NCBI GenBank assembly: GCA_002342415.1
Contig: DDPY01000036.1
Coordinates: forward strand, 1-36,779
Origin: Prevotella sp. UBA2456
GTDB taxonomy: Bacteria; Bacteroidota; Bacteroidia; Bacteroidales; Bacteroidaceae
Direction of reading: 5' to 3'
DNA length: 36,779 nt
The notes under the pieces are model-generated. The model did no database searches. It was given only the letters and a program-made list of their open reading frames with translations, and was not told the DNA's origin. Both the position numbers and the translations under genes were made by a program. This document shows, piece by piece, positions 29,976-36,779 of this stretch. Within the stretch, counting starts at the first letter, position 1, and each line of letters opens with the position of its first letter.

Positions 29976-30631
29976 CACCACTTATACTTGTGTTGCTGTT
30001 GGTGGTTCTTGGTTCGTGTGAGGACCGCAAGGAGCATACTGCACCGGCTATCCGAGAACGCGATTCGGTGTCGATGATGACCAGTTATGGGGTGAATACG
30101 CTCATCTCTGACTCGGGCGTCATCAGGTATAAGATTGTCACCGAGCGATGGGATGTCAATACCGTCAAACAGCCCACTCGCTGGACCTTCGAGCGAGGCA
30201 TCTTCCTTGAGCAGTTTGATGAGCAGTTCCATGTTGAAGCTTATATCAATGCTGATACCGCCTGGTACTATGACCAACTGAAACTATGGGAACTGCGTGG
30301 GCGAGTGCATATCCGCAACGTCAACGGACTGGTCTTCGACAGCGAAGAACTCTTCTGGGACGGCATCAAGCATGAATTCTATTCCTATAAGTTCTCCAAG
30401 GTGGTCACTCCTGAACGTACGATGCAGGGTACCTATTTCCGCAGTGATGAACACATGGCCCATTATGAGATTACCAACAGTGTAGGCTCCTTCATGGCTG
30501 AAGATATTGACGGAAGTCAGTCATCTGATACTGCTCAGCAACAGAAGGACAGCACTCAGGTGGCACCCCCCGTCCGTCAGGCTGCAACGCGCCATAAGGC
30601 TACACAGAAATCTATCTTTACGACCCCATGA
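29960..30631 (+). CDS. lptC: LPS export lipoprotein LptC
   Basis: This 223-residue protein has a lipoprotein signal ending LVVLGSC (C20). The LptC/OstA-like jellyroll follows (VIRYKIVTERWDV, WYYDQLKLWELRGRVHIRNVNG, VFDSEELFWDG). In LPS export LptC links the LptBFG ATPase complex to the periplasmic LptA bridge. Enterobacterial LptC is anchored by a transmembrane helix; a lipid anchor is usual for Bacteroidota. The Gln/Ser-rich last 40 residues look disordered. It overlaps the barrel gene by 16 bases and the CNNM gene by four (ATGA), so all three are translationally coupled. Confidence 0.85.
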   Translation: MEGRLTPLILVLLLVVLGSCEDRKEHTAPAIRERDSVSMMTSYGVNTLISDSGVIRYKIVTERWDVNTVKQPTRWTFERGIFLEQFDEQFHVEAYINADTAWYYDQLKLWELRGRVHIRNVNGLVFDSEELFWDGIKHEFYSYKFSKVVTPERTMQGTYFRSDEHMAHYEITNSVGSFMAEDIDGSQSSDTAQQQKDSTQVAPPVRQAATRHKATQKSIFTTP

Positions 30632-31887
30632 CAGAACTCATTATAGGACTGATAATCTCCATGGTATTCTCCGCCTTCTTTTCAGGTATGGAGATTGCCT
30701 TTGTGTCGAGCAACCGACTGCGGGCAGAGATGGACCGTGAGAAAAACGGGCTCTCCCAGCAGGCGCTCGACATCTTCTATGCCCATCCCAGCAATTTTAT
30801 CTCTACGATGCTAGTGGGTAATAATATTGCGCTCGTGGTTTATGGTATTCTGTTTGCACAGATCTTCGATGCCACTCTGTTTGCGCCGCTTAGTGATGGG
30901 GCAAGAGTAACCTGCGACACCTTGCTTTCAACAGTTGTCGTGCTCTTTACGGGAGAGTTTCTGCCTAAGACCATCTTCAAGTCCAATCCCAACGGACTGC
31001 TTACCTTCTTTGCCATTCCAGCATTCGTCTGCTATATCCTTCTATATCCCGTTTCACGCTTCTCTACGGCTTTGTCCAGAGGACTTTTGCGCCTGTTTGG
31101 AGTTCGGCTGCCCAAAGAGACAGAAGGAAAGGAGTTCACGAAGGTCGATCTCGACTATCTTGTGCAGTCGAGTATTGATAATGCCAAGGATGATACAGAA
31201 ATAGAAGACGAGGTCGAGTTGTTTCATAATGCTCTCGACTTTGCCGACACTAAAGTGCGCGACTGCATGGTTCCCCGTACAGAAATAGATGCGATAGACA
31301 TCGAGGATTGTACGCTCGAAGAGCTGAAAAACAAGTTCATTGACAGCGGCCATAGCAAGATAGTGGTCTATCGCGATGACATAGACCATATCATCGGCTA
31401 TATCCATTCTTCCGAGCTGTTTAAGCAGATTGCCGATATCTCGAAACACATCCAGCAGATGCCCTATGTCCCAGAGACGATGGCTGCCCGCAAGTTGATG
31501 CATATCTTCTTGCAGCAGAAGAAGTCGCTGGGAGTGGTAGTCGATGAGTTTGGCGGTACCAGTGGTATTGTCTCGCTTGAGGATATTGTGGAGGAGATAA
31601 CAGGCGATATCGAGGATGAGCATGATAACCAGAAGTATGTGGCCAAGCAGCTCGCTGACGGCGATTTTATCCTGTCGGCACGATTGGAGATAGAGAAGGT
31701 AAATGAGCTCTTCGACCTCGGATTGCCTGAGAGCGATGACTATATGACCGTTGGTGGACTTATCCTGCACGAGTATCAGTCGTTCCCAAAGCTCAATGAG
31801 GTAGTGCGTATAGGGCATTTCGAGTTCAAAATCATAAAAAATACGATGACAAAAATAGAGCTTGTAAGAGTAAAAGTCATAGAATAA
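30628..31887 (+). CDS. CNNM/CorC-type transporter (hemolysin family)
   Basis: This 419-residue inner-membrane protein has an N-terminal DUF21/CNNM domain with about four helices (up to residue 150; FSGMEIAFVSSNRLR and VGNNIALVVYG are conserved). A CBS-domain pair (about 205-330; DCMVPRTEIDAID and VVVDEFGGTSGIVSLEDIVEEITGDI) and a C-terminal CorC_HlyC domain follow. Family members are linked to Mg2+ efflux or tolerance, despite the name hemolysin. The start overlaps the lptC stop. A following gap of 103 bases carries a new promoter. Confidence 0.9.
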   Translation: MTELIIGLIISMVFSAFFSGMEIAFVSSNRLRAEMDREKNGLSQQALDIFYAHPSNFISTMLVGNNIALVVYGILFAQIFDATLFAPLSDGARVTCDTLLSTVVVLFTGEFLPKTIFKSNPNGLLTFFAIPAFVCYILLYPVSRFSTALSRGLLRLFGVRLPKETEGKEFTKVDLDYLVQSSIDNAKDDTEIEDEVELFHNALDFADTKVRDCMVPRTEIDAIDIEDCTLEELKNKFIDSGHSKIVVYRDDIDHIIGYIHSSELFKQIADISKHIQQMPYVPETMAARKLMHIFLQQKKSLGVVVDEFGGTSGIVSLEDIVEEITGDIEDEHDNQKYVAKQLADGDFILSARLEIEKVNELFDLGLPESDDYMTVGGLILHEYQSFPKLNEVVRIGHFEFKIIKNTMTKIELVRVKVIE

Positions 31888-31931
31888 GGTAATTTTTCAT
31901 AAAAAAATGTCGGTGTTTGCACGAAATTTAG

Positions 31932-31939
31932 TACCTTTG
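31932..31939 (+). promoter_or_regulatory. -7 element of ppiD-like gene
   Basis: TACCTTTG lies 51 bases before the ATG and is followed by a very A-rich leader (31955-31990), typical of a highly translated gene. No good -33 element. Confidence 0.65.
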
Positions 31940-31990
31940 TCGGCTGAAACTGAAAAAATTAAGAATAATAATAAAAAATAAAAAGCAAAA

Positions 31991-34135
31991 ATGGCAGCAA
32001 TTGGAAAAATTAGAAGCTGGGGACCAGTACTCGCTACGGTGATTGGTCTGGCCCTCTTTGCATTCATTGCCGAAGAGATGTTCCGCTCTTGCGAGGCTAC
32101 TGGCAACGAGCGTCGTCAGCAAGTCGGCGAAGTGTTAGGTAAGAAAATCTCCGTTCAGGAGTTCCAGTCAATGGTTGACGAGTATCAGGATGTGATTAAG
32201 ATGACTCAGAACCGCGACAATCTTTCTGAGGAGGAACTGAATCAGGTGAAGGATCAGGTATGGCAGCAGTTTGTCAACAACACCATTATCAATGCAGAAG
32301 CAGAGAAGCTGGGTCTTACTGTTACTGACGAGGAGATGCAGAATATGTTGCGTGCCGGCACCAATCCCATGCTGGCTCAGACTCCCTTTGTCAATCAGCA
32401 GACTGGCCGTTTCGACGTGACGCAGCTCACCAAGTTCCTTGACGACTACAAGAAGGCACAGCAGACGGCTGGTGCAGGCGAGGTTGCCGAGCAGTATCAG
32501 CGTCTCTACAACTACTGGAAGTTCATTGAGAAGAATCTCCGTCAGCAGACGTTGGCTCAGAAGTATCAGACGCTGCTCGGCCAGTGCCTGTTCTCAAACC
32601 CCGTCTCTGCCAAGATGGCCTTCGACGGTCAGAATCAGGAGAGCGATATTCTGCTGGCCGCTATGCCTTACAGTGCTATCAAGGATGCCGATGTCACCGT
32701 CAGCGATGCCGACTTGAAGGCTAAGTATAACGAGCAGAAAGAGATGTTCAAGCAGTATGTCGAGAGCCGCGACATCAAGTATGTCGACTTCCAGGTGGTA
32801 GCTTCTGCTGCCGACCGTGCTGCGCTGATGAAGACGATGCAGGAGGCTCAGCAGAACTTCCAGGCTGGTCAGGTTGTTGCCGAGGTTGTTCGCAAGGCTC
32901 AGTCGCAGCTGTCTTATGTCGGCATTCCTGTGAGCCGCAATTCGCTTCCTTCCGATATCGCCGCCAAGATTGACTCTATGGCAGTAGGTAGCGTGTCGGC
33001 TCCTTTTGAGACTCGTTTCGACAATACTCTTAATGTAGTGAAGTATATTGCTAAAGTTCAGCAGCCCGATTCTGTCGAGTATCGTCAGATTCAGGTCGGC
33101 GGCGAGAATGCCGATGACGCCAAGAAGCGTGCCGACAGCATCTATACCGCCTTGCAGGGTGGTGCTGAGTTTGAGGCTCTGGCTAAGAAGTACGGTCAGA
33201 CCGGCACCAAGCAGTGGCTTACCTCTGCTATGTATGAGCGCGCTCAGGGTATTGATGCCGATACCAAGAACTACTTGGTAGCTCTCACCACGATGGCTGC
33301 CGGCGAGACTAAGAATCTTGCTATGACTCAGGGTAACATCATCCTTCAGGTTACCGCTCGCCGTGCTATGGTCGACAAGTTTGACGTGGCTATTGTCAAG
33401 CACTCTATCGACTTCTCTAAGGATACTTATTCACAGGCTTATAACAAGTTCTCGCAGTATGTCAGCGAGAATAAGACCGTTGAGCAGTTGGAAGCCAATG
33501 CCAAGAAGTTCGGCTTTAATGTGCAGGAGCGTAAGGATCTGTACAGCTCCGAGCACAACGTAGCAGGTCTGCGTTCTACTCGTGAGGCTATGAAGTGGAT
33601 ATTCGACGCCAAGGCTGGCGAGCTGTCACCTCTCTACGAGTGTGGCAATAACGACCACCTGCTGGTTGTTGCCCTGACTAAGGTTCATCCTGAGGGCTAT
33701 CGCGATTTGGCTGATGTCGAGGAGACCGTAAAGCAGGAGGTCATTCGTGACAAGAAGTTCGCCAAGGCTTCTGAGAAGCTCGCTGGTGTGAAGAGCATTG
33801 CCGATGCGAAGGCAAAGGGTGCTGTGATCGACAGCGTTCGCCAGATTACCAACTCTGCTCCTGTCTTCGTACAGTCTGCCGGTGCTTCAGAGCCCGCTCT
33901 GAGTGGTGCGGTAGCCGCAACCAAGCAGGGTCAGTTCAGTGCTGAGGTCGTCAAGGGTAATGGTGCTGCTTATCTGTTCCAGGTGCTTCAGAAGAAGGAG
34001 CGTCAGGGTGCTAAGTTCGATGCCAAGCAGCAGCAGACTCAGCTCAGGCAGATGGCTATGCAGGCCGCAAGCCGATTCATGAACGAGCTCTACCTGAAGT
34101 CTGAGGTTAAGGATAATCGCTACCTGTTCTTCTAA
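31991..34135 (+). CDS. PpiD-like periplasmic chaperone/prolyl isomerase
   Basis: This 714-residue protein is anchored by one N-terminal helix (about 10-28, WGPVLATVIGLALFAFIAE) with the rest in the periplasm. A SurA_N-like chaperone region follows (VLGKKISVQEFQSMVDEYQ...VWQQFVNNTIINAEAEKLGLTVTDEEM). One recognisable parvulin-like domain lies at about 360-455 (VEYRQIQVGGENADDAKKRADSIYTALQGGAEFEALAKKYGQ), and a second helical region follows. It resembles PpiD, which helps newly secreted proteins fold at the Sec translocon. The parvulin core is divergent, so chaperoning may matter more than isomerase activity. The start fits the SurA/PpiD family and the A-rich leader. Confidence 0.87.
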   Translation: MAAIGKIRSWGPVLATVIGLALFAFIAEEMFRSCEATGNERRQQVGEVLGKKISVQEFQSMVDEYQDVIKMTQNRDNLSEEELNQVKDQVWQQFVNNTIINAEAEKLGLTVTDEEMQNMLRAGTNPMLAQTPFVNQQTGRFDVTQLTKFLDDYKKAQQTAGAGEVAEQYQRLYNYWKFIEKNLRQQTLAQKYQTLLGQCLFSNPVSAKMAFDGQNQESDILLAAMPYSAIKDADVTVSDADLKAKYNEQKEMFKQYVESRDIKYVDFQVVASAADRAALMKTMQEAQQNFQAGQVVAEVVRKAQSQLSYVGIPVSRNSLPSDIAAKIDSMAVGSVSAPFETRFDNTLNVVKYIAKVQQPDSVEYRQIQVGGENADDAKKRADSIYTALQGGAEFEALAKKYGQTGTKQWLTSAMYERAQGIDADTKNYLVALTTMAAGETKNLAMTQGNIILQVTARRAMVDKFDVAIVKHSIDFSKDTYSQAYNKFSQYVSENKTVEQLEANAKKFGFNVQERKDLYSSEHNVAGLRSTREAMKWIFDAKAGELSPLYECGNNDHLLVVALTKVHPEGYRDLADVEETVKQEVIRDKKFAKASEKLAGVKSIADAKAKGAVIDSVRQITNSAPVFVQSAGASEPALSGAVAATKQGQFSAEVVKGNGAAYLFQVLQKKERQGAKFDAKQQQTQLRQMAMQAASRFMNELYLKSEVKDNRYLFF

Positions 34136-34165
34136 CAACAGGTAGCAATTCAGCATACAAAAAAG

Positions 34166-34200
34166 CAGAGGCTCAGGAAATCTCCTGAGCCTCTGTTTTT
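34166..34200. terminator. Bidirectional terminator between ppiD-like gene and rho
   Basis: CAGAGGCTCAGGA (34166-34178) pairs perfectly with TCCTGAGCCTCTG (34183-34195) around a 4-base loop. A T-run follows on the plus strand and an A-run (34159-34164) precedes, so it works for both convergent genes. Confidence 0.93.
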
Positions 34201-34220
34201 GGTTAATCTCTTTCTTTGTC

Positions 34221-36176
34221 TTATCCGTTCATGCTCAGCAGGAACTCCTCGTTTGAGTGTGTCTGCACCAGACGGTCGCGAACAGTGTTCATAGCTTCGA
34301 TGGGGTTCATCTCTGCAATAAACTTGCGGATAATCCACATGCGGTTCAGTGTGGTCTGATCCTGCAGCAGGTCGTCGCGGCGTGTAGAACTCTGTACGAG
34401 ATTGACAGCAGGATAAACGCGCTTGTTGGCGAGCATGCGGTCGAGCTGGAGCTCTGAGTTACCAGTACCCTTGAATTCCTCGAATATCACCTCGTCCATC
34501 TTCGAACCCGTGTCGGTCAGTGCGGTAGCGATGATGGTCAGCGAACCGCCCCCTTCGATGTTACGTGCGGCACCGAAGAAGCGCTTGGGCTTCTGCAGGG
34601 CGTTGGCATCGACACCACCGGTGAGCACCTTTCCGCTGGCGGGAGCCACTGTGTTGTAGGCGCGGGCCAAACGGGTGATGCTGTCGAGGAATATCACCAC
34701 ATCGTGTCCGCACTCTACCATTCGCTTGGCCTTTTCGAGCACAATACCGGCAATCTTCACGTGCCGGTCGGCAGGTTCGTCGAAGGTGGAGGCTATTACC
34801 TCAGCATTCACGGTGCGTGCCATATCGGTTACCTCCTCAGGACGCTCGTCGATGAGCAGCATCATGATGTATGCTTCAGGATGGTTGGCCGCGATGGCAT
34901 TGGCAATATCTTTCATCAAGATGGTCTTACCCGTCTTGGGCTGAGCTACGATGAGTGCTCGCTGACCTTTACCAATGGGGGCAAACAGGTCGACAATGCG
35001 CACACTTGGATTGGTGGTGGCTCTGTCGCCGCAGAGACTGAATTTCTCGTCGGGGAAGAGTGGGGTGAGGTGCTCGAAGGCTACGCGGTCGCGCACTTCC
35101 TGCGGGTTGCGTCCGTTGATGGTTTTAATATTGCACAGTGCAAAATATTTCTCGTTGTCGTGTGGCGGACGAACGGTGCATTCTACTACATCGCCTGTTT
35201 TCAGCCCATAGCGCTTGATCTGTTGCGGATTGACGTAGATGTCATCAGGCGACGACAGGTAGTTGTAGTCCGATGAGCGCAGGAATCCATAGCCGTCCTG
35301 CAGTATTTCCAGCACGCCGTTGGCTGAGATCAGGTCGTCGAAGTTGAATTCTCCCATGTTGCCGCGTGCATAGTCGTTGCGCATCATGGGGGCTGCGGAC
35401 TCCTGTATGGTCGGCTGGGCCATCGGGCGGTCGAACATATCGAGCGACGGGATGGCTGCTTGGTCCTCGATGGGAATGTCGACTATCGTGATGAAGTCGG
35501 TTCCGTCACCGGGATCCCCCTCCCATACTCCGTCGGCATTGGCGGCAGTCACGTTGTTCATCTTTGCCTTGAGCTGCTCCATTTTTTCTGGAGAAATCTC
35601 TTCTGCGGCTGCCGCTGTTCCAGCCTCGGGTGTGGAGGCATCAGCCTCAGGATTGGATGCAGTCGGTTCTACTGCCTGCTCGTTGTTATTGTCGGCAGCT
35701 GCGGCAGCCTCCTCTTCGGCTTTCTTGGCTGCTTCGGCAGCAGCCATCTCTTCCAGTTCCTTCTTCGACTTACGTCCGCGCTTCTTGGGAGCGGGCTTCT
35801 CTGGCTCTGCGGGAGTGTCTTCTGCTGTGTCGGCAGTTTTCTTCTCGGCTTCTGCGGCCTCTGATGCCTCTTGTTCAGCAAACAGGTCGTCGAGCGAAGG
35901 CTTCTTCGCACTCTTTGGTTTCTGGTTGCCTTTCGAGTCGAGGTTCTCGCCCTCGCTGCCGTTTACGGTATACACTTTGCTATTGTCTTTGGCAATGCGT
36001 GTTCGCTTGCGCTTGGGGGTGGGCACGCCGGCAGCGGAATTCTCTGCAGCCTTGTCCAAGATGTCATAGATAACGGTTTCCAACTCGTCATCCTGAGATA
36101 CCTTGATACCCATTTCGTTGGCTATCTCCATCAGTTCAGGGATGGAAAGCTTTTCTAATTCTTCTTTCGTGTACAT
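34221..36176 (-). CDS. rho: Transcription termination factor Rho with long disordered insert
   Basis: Rho is a hexameric RNA helicase that ends transcription. This protein has 651 residues against 419 in E. coli. A short N-terminal Rho_N-like helical part (MYTKEELEKLSIPELMEIANEMGIKV) comes first. A charged Ala/Glu/Lys/Pro-rich stretch of about 200 residues (about 45-260), predicted disordered by composition, follows. The RNA-binding cold-shock domain comes next (GVLEILQDGYGFLRSSDYNYLSSPDDIYV). The ATPase core has Walker A QPKTGKT (K417), Walker B LLIDERPEE and the Q-loop/R-loop region (ALTDTGSKMDEVIFEEFKGTGNSEL). A second ATG four codons upstream (36188) is possible. In Bacteroides thetaiotaomicron a similar insert drives Rho condensation; the same here is inference. 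Confidence 0.96.
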   Translation of the reverse strand: MYTKEELEKLSIPELMEIANEMGIKVSQDDELETVIYDILDKAAENSAAGVPTPKRKRTRIAKDNSKVYTVNGSEGENLDSKGNQKPKSAKKPSLDDLFAEQEASEAAEAEKKTADTAEDTPAEPEKPAPKKRGRKSKKELEEMAAAEAAKKAEEEAAAAADNNNEQAVEPTASNPEADASTPEAGTAAAAEEISPEKMEQLKAKMNNVTAANADGVWEGDPGDGTDFITIVDIPIEDQAAIPSLDMFDRPMAQPTIQESAAPMMRNDYARGNMGEFNFDDLISANGVLEILQDGYGFLRSSDYNYLSSPDDIYVNPQQIKRYGLKTGDVVECTVRPPHDNEKYFALCNIKTINGRNPQEVRDRVAFEHLTPLFPDEKFSLCGDRATTNPSVRIVDLFAPIGKGQRALIVAQPKTGKTILMKDIANAIAANHPEAYIMMLLIDERPEEVTDMARTVNAEVIASTFDEPADRHVKIAGIVLEKAKRMVECGHDVVIFLDSITRLARAYNTVAPASGKVLTGGVDANALQKPKRFFGAARNIEGGGSLTIIATALTDTGSKMDEVIFEEFKGTGNSELQLDRMLANKRVYPAVNLVQSSTRRDDLLQDQTTLNRMWIIRKFIAEMNPIEAMNTVRDRLVQTHSNEEFLLSMNG

Positions 36177-36276
36177 ATCAATATACAATAATACGTTAAT
36201 GATTCAATGTCGGGAATAATGAAAACTGTGGAAAGAATGCTTCGCGGAAGGAAGCACGTTTTCTTAGATTCGGGTG

Positions 36277-36307
36277 CAAAGGTACGAATAATCGGGCAAA
36301 ATACAAA
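36277..36307 (-). promoter_or_regulatory. Promoter of rho
   Basis: On the minus strand TTTG (36307-36304) and TACCTTTG (36284-36277) are spaced 19 bp apart, leaving a leader of about 90 bases before the rho start. Confidence 0.8.
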
Positions 36308-36357
36308 ATAAATTTGGATTTATTTTCAATTTTATGGTAAAATAAAAGCACGGGCGC

Positions 36358-36515
36358 TGACGATGACACCGATGACAGCGATGACAGCGGCATTTATTTG
36401 TCATCGTTTGGGTTCATATTTATATATATAATATATTATATATATAAATATGGCTCTGTAAATAACTATCCCTGTACGAAAATAAATACCCCCACTGTCA
36501 TCGGTGTCATCGTCA
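36358..36515. repeat. Nested inverted repeats with 38-bp A/T palindrome
   Basis: A perfect 21-bp inverted pair lies at 36358-36378 and 36495-36515. The arms consist of 9-bp units: GATGACACC/GATGACAGC at 36362, 36371 and 36380, and the reverse, GGTGTCATC-like, at 36494, 36503 and 36518. In the centre 36415-36452 is a perfect 38-bp palindrome made only of A and T apart from its end bases. The two symmetry centres differ by 3 bp. There is no open frame of note. The DNA could extrude as a cruciform or be a MITE-like element end; I cannot tell which. Confidence 0.8.
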
Positions 36516-36530
36516 TCGGTGTCATCGCTT

Positions 36531-36750
36531 GTTGTCTTTTCCTGAATATGGTTGACTGCCTTTATGCCTAGTTCTTTAACATTTGTCTACCCGTACTGAA
36601 TTGGTTGACTGCCTCGTCTGAGTACAGTTGACTACTTTCACTGGAGAGGTTGACTCTTTTCCTAAGAACGTAGACTTCATACGGATATTGTTTACTTTTC
36701 ATCTGTTTTTATTTACTTTGTACTGAAAAGGTTGACTACTCCCGGGTGCA
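36531..36750 (+). repeat. Degenerate ~21-bp direct-repeat array (iteron-like)
   Basis: Units headed by GTTGACT or a near variant begin at 36531, 36551, 36571, about 36583, 36604, 36627, 36649, 36670, 36690, 36711 and 36731. Most steps are 20, 20, 23, 22, 21, 20, 21 and 20 bases; the 36571-36604 part is irregular. A rough consensus is GTTGACTnCTTTnCTGA. The steps are not multiples of three, so it is not a coding repeat. There are no identical repeats or distinct spacers as in CRISPR. Spacing of about two helical turns suggests a protein-binding array. The remaining bases to 36779 show nothing else. Confidence 0.65.
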
Positions 36751-36779
36751 GCCAGACCTATGAAAAACACTCAGGGGGT

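Noticed and set aside
36531..36750. CRISPR array
   Set aside because: Units are degenerate and spaced about 21 bp with no distinct unique spacers; no cas gene is present.
36189..36779. Chromosomal oriC with DnaA boxes
   Set aside because: No TTATnCACA-type boxes were found by eye and no dnaA or dnaN lies nearby; an iteron-like origin stays open but unproven.

Overview
The window looks like a chromosomal segment of a Bacteroidales bacterium, most likely Prevotella or a close relative. The evidence is the repeated TAnnTTTG -7 promoter element, several with a TTG or TTTG element 19-21 bp upstream; start codons with A/T-rich leaders and no Shine-Dalgarno; a serine palmitoyltransferase for sphingolipids; a Rho with a very long low-complexity N-terminal part; and secreted proteins ending in the W(Y/F)T(L/I)DGRRL...KG(L/I)Y(I/L) tail common in Prevotella. 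No transposase, integrase, phage gene or CRISPR array is visible.

Region 1 (about 190-5880, + strand): dapA followed by an AraC-type regulator and four proteins that together look like a partner-switching signalling module: a TPR/transmembrane/PP2C (SpoIIE-type) phosphatase, an RsbW-like ATPase, a STAS antagonist, and a membrane HATPase protein without a phosphoacceptor histidine. The genes overlap or are closely spaced and end at an intrinsic terminator.

Region 2 (about 5960-16710, + strand): four large secreted proteins, one with its own promoter and three in a second unit. They are mosaics of shared modules (MBG/Big2-like Ig repeats, a shared small beta module, two alternative C-terminal modules, one common tail). 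A segment of about 1.4 kb spanning one gene end and the next gene start is present twice; the gene between the copies is a chimera. Three palindromes spaced exactly 22 bp apart lie upstream of the second promoter.

Region 3 (about 16730-20030): tRNA-Arg(ACG), tRNA-Cys(GCA) on the minus strand and tRNA-Pro(TGG), with promoters and terminators; a DAGK-family lipid kinase followed by a 49-residue Cys-rich membrane protein (minus strand); and, divergently, the serine palmitoyltransferase gene spt.

Region 4 (about 19940-28570): a thioredoxin-type glutathione peroxidase and an OhrR-like MarR regulator behind a promoter carrying two matching palindromic boxes. On the minus strand follow DUF4105 plus a PafA-like protein lacking recognisable catalytic residues, and secA, an orphan ABC ATPase and a LUD-domain protein.

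Region 5 (about 28620-36190): an outer-membrane barrel protein, LptC and a CNNM/CorC-type membrane protein with overlapping ends, then a PpiD-like periplasmic chaperone. A bidirectional terminator separates these from rho on the minus strand.

Region 6 (36189-36779): no gene, but the strangest DNA of the window. It holds nested, nearly concentric inverted repeats (a 21-bp arm pair made of 9-bp GATGACACC-type units around a 38-bp A/T palindrome), followed by about ten degenerate GTTGACT-headed direct repeats, mostly 20-23 bp apart, running nearly to the window edge.
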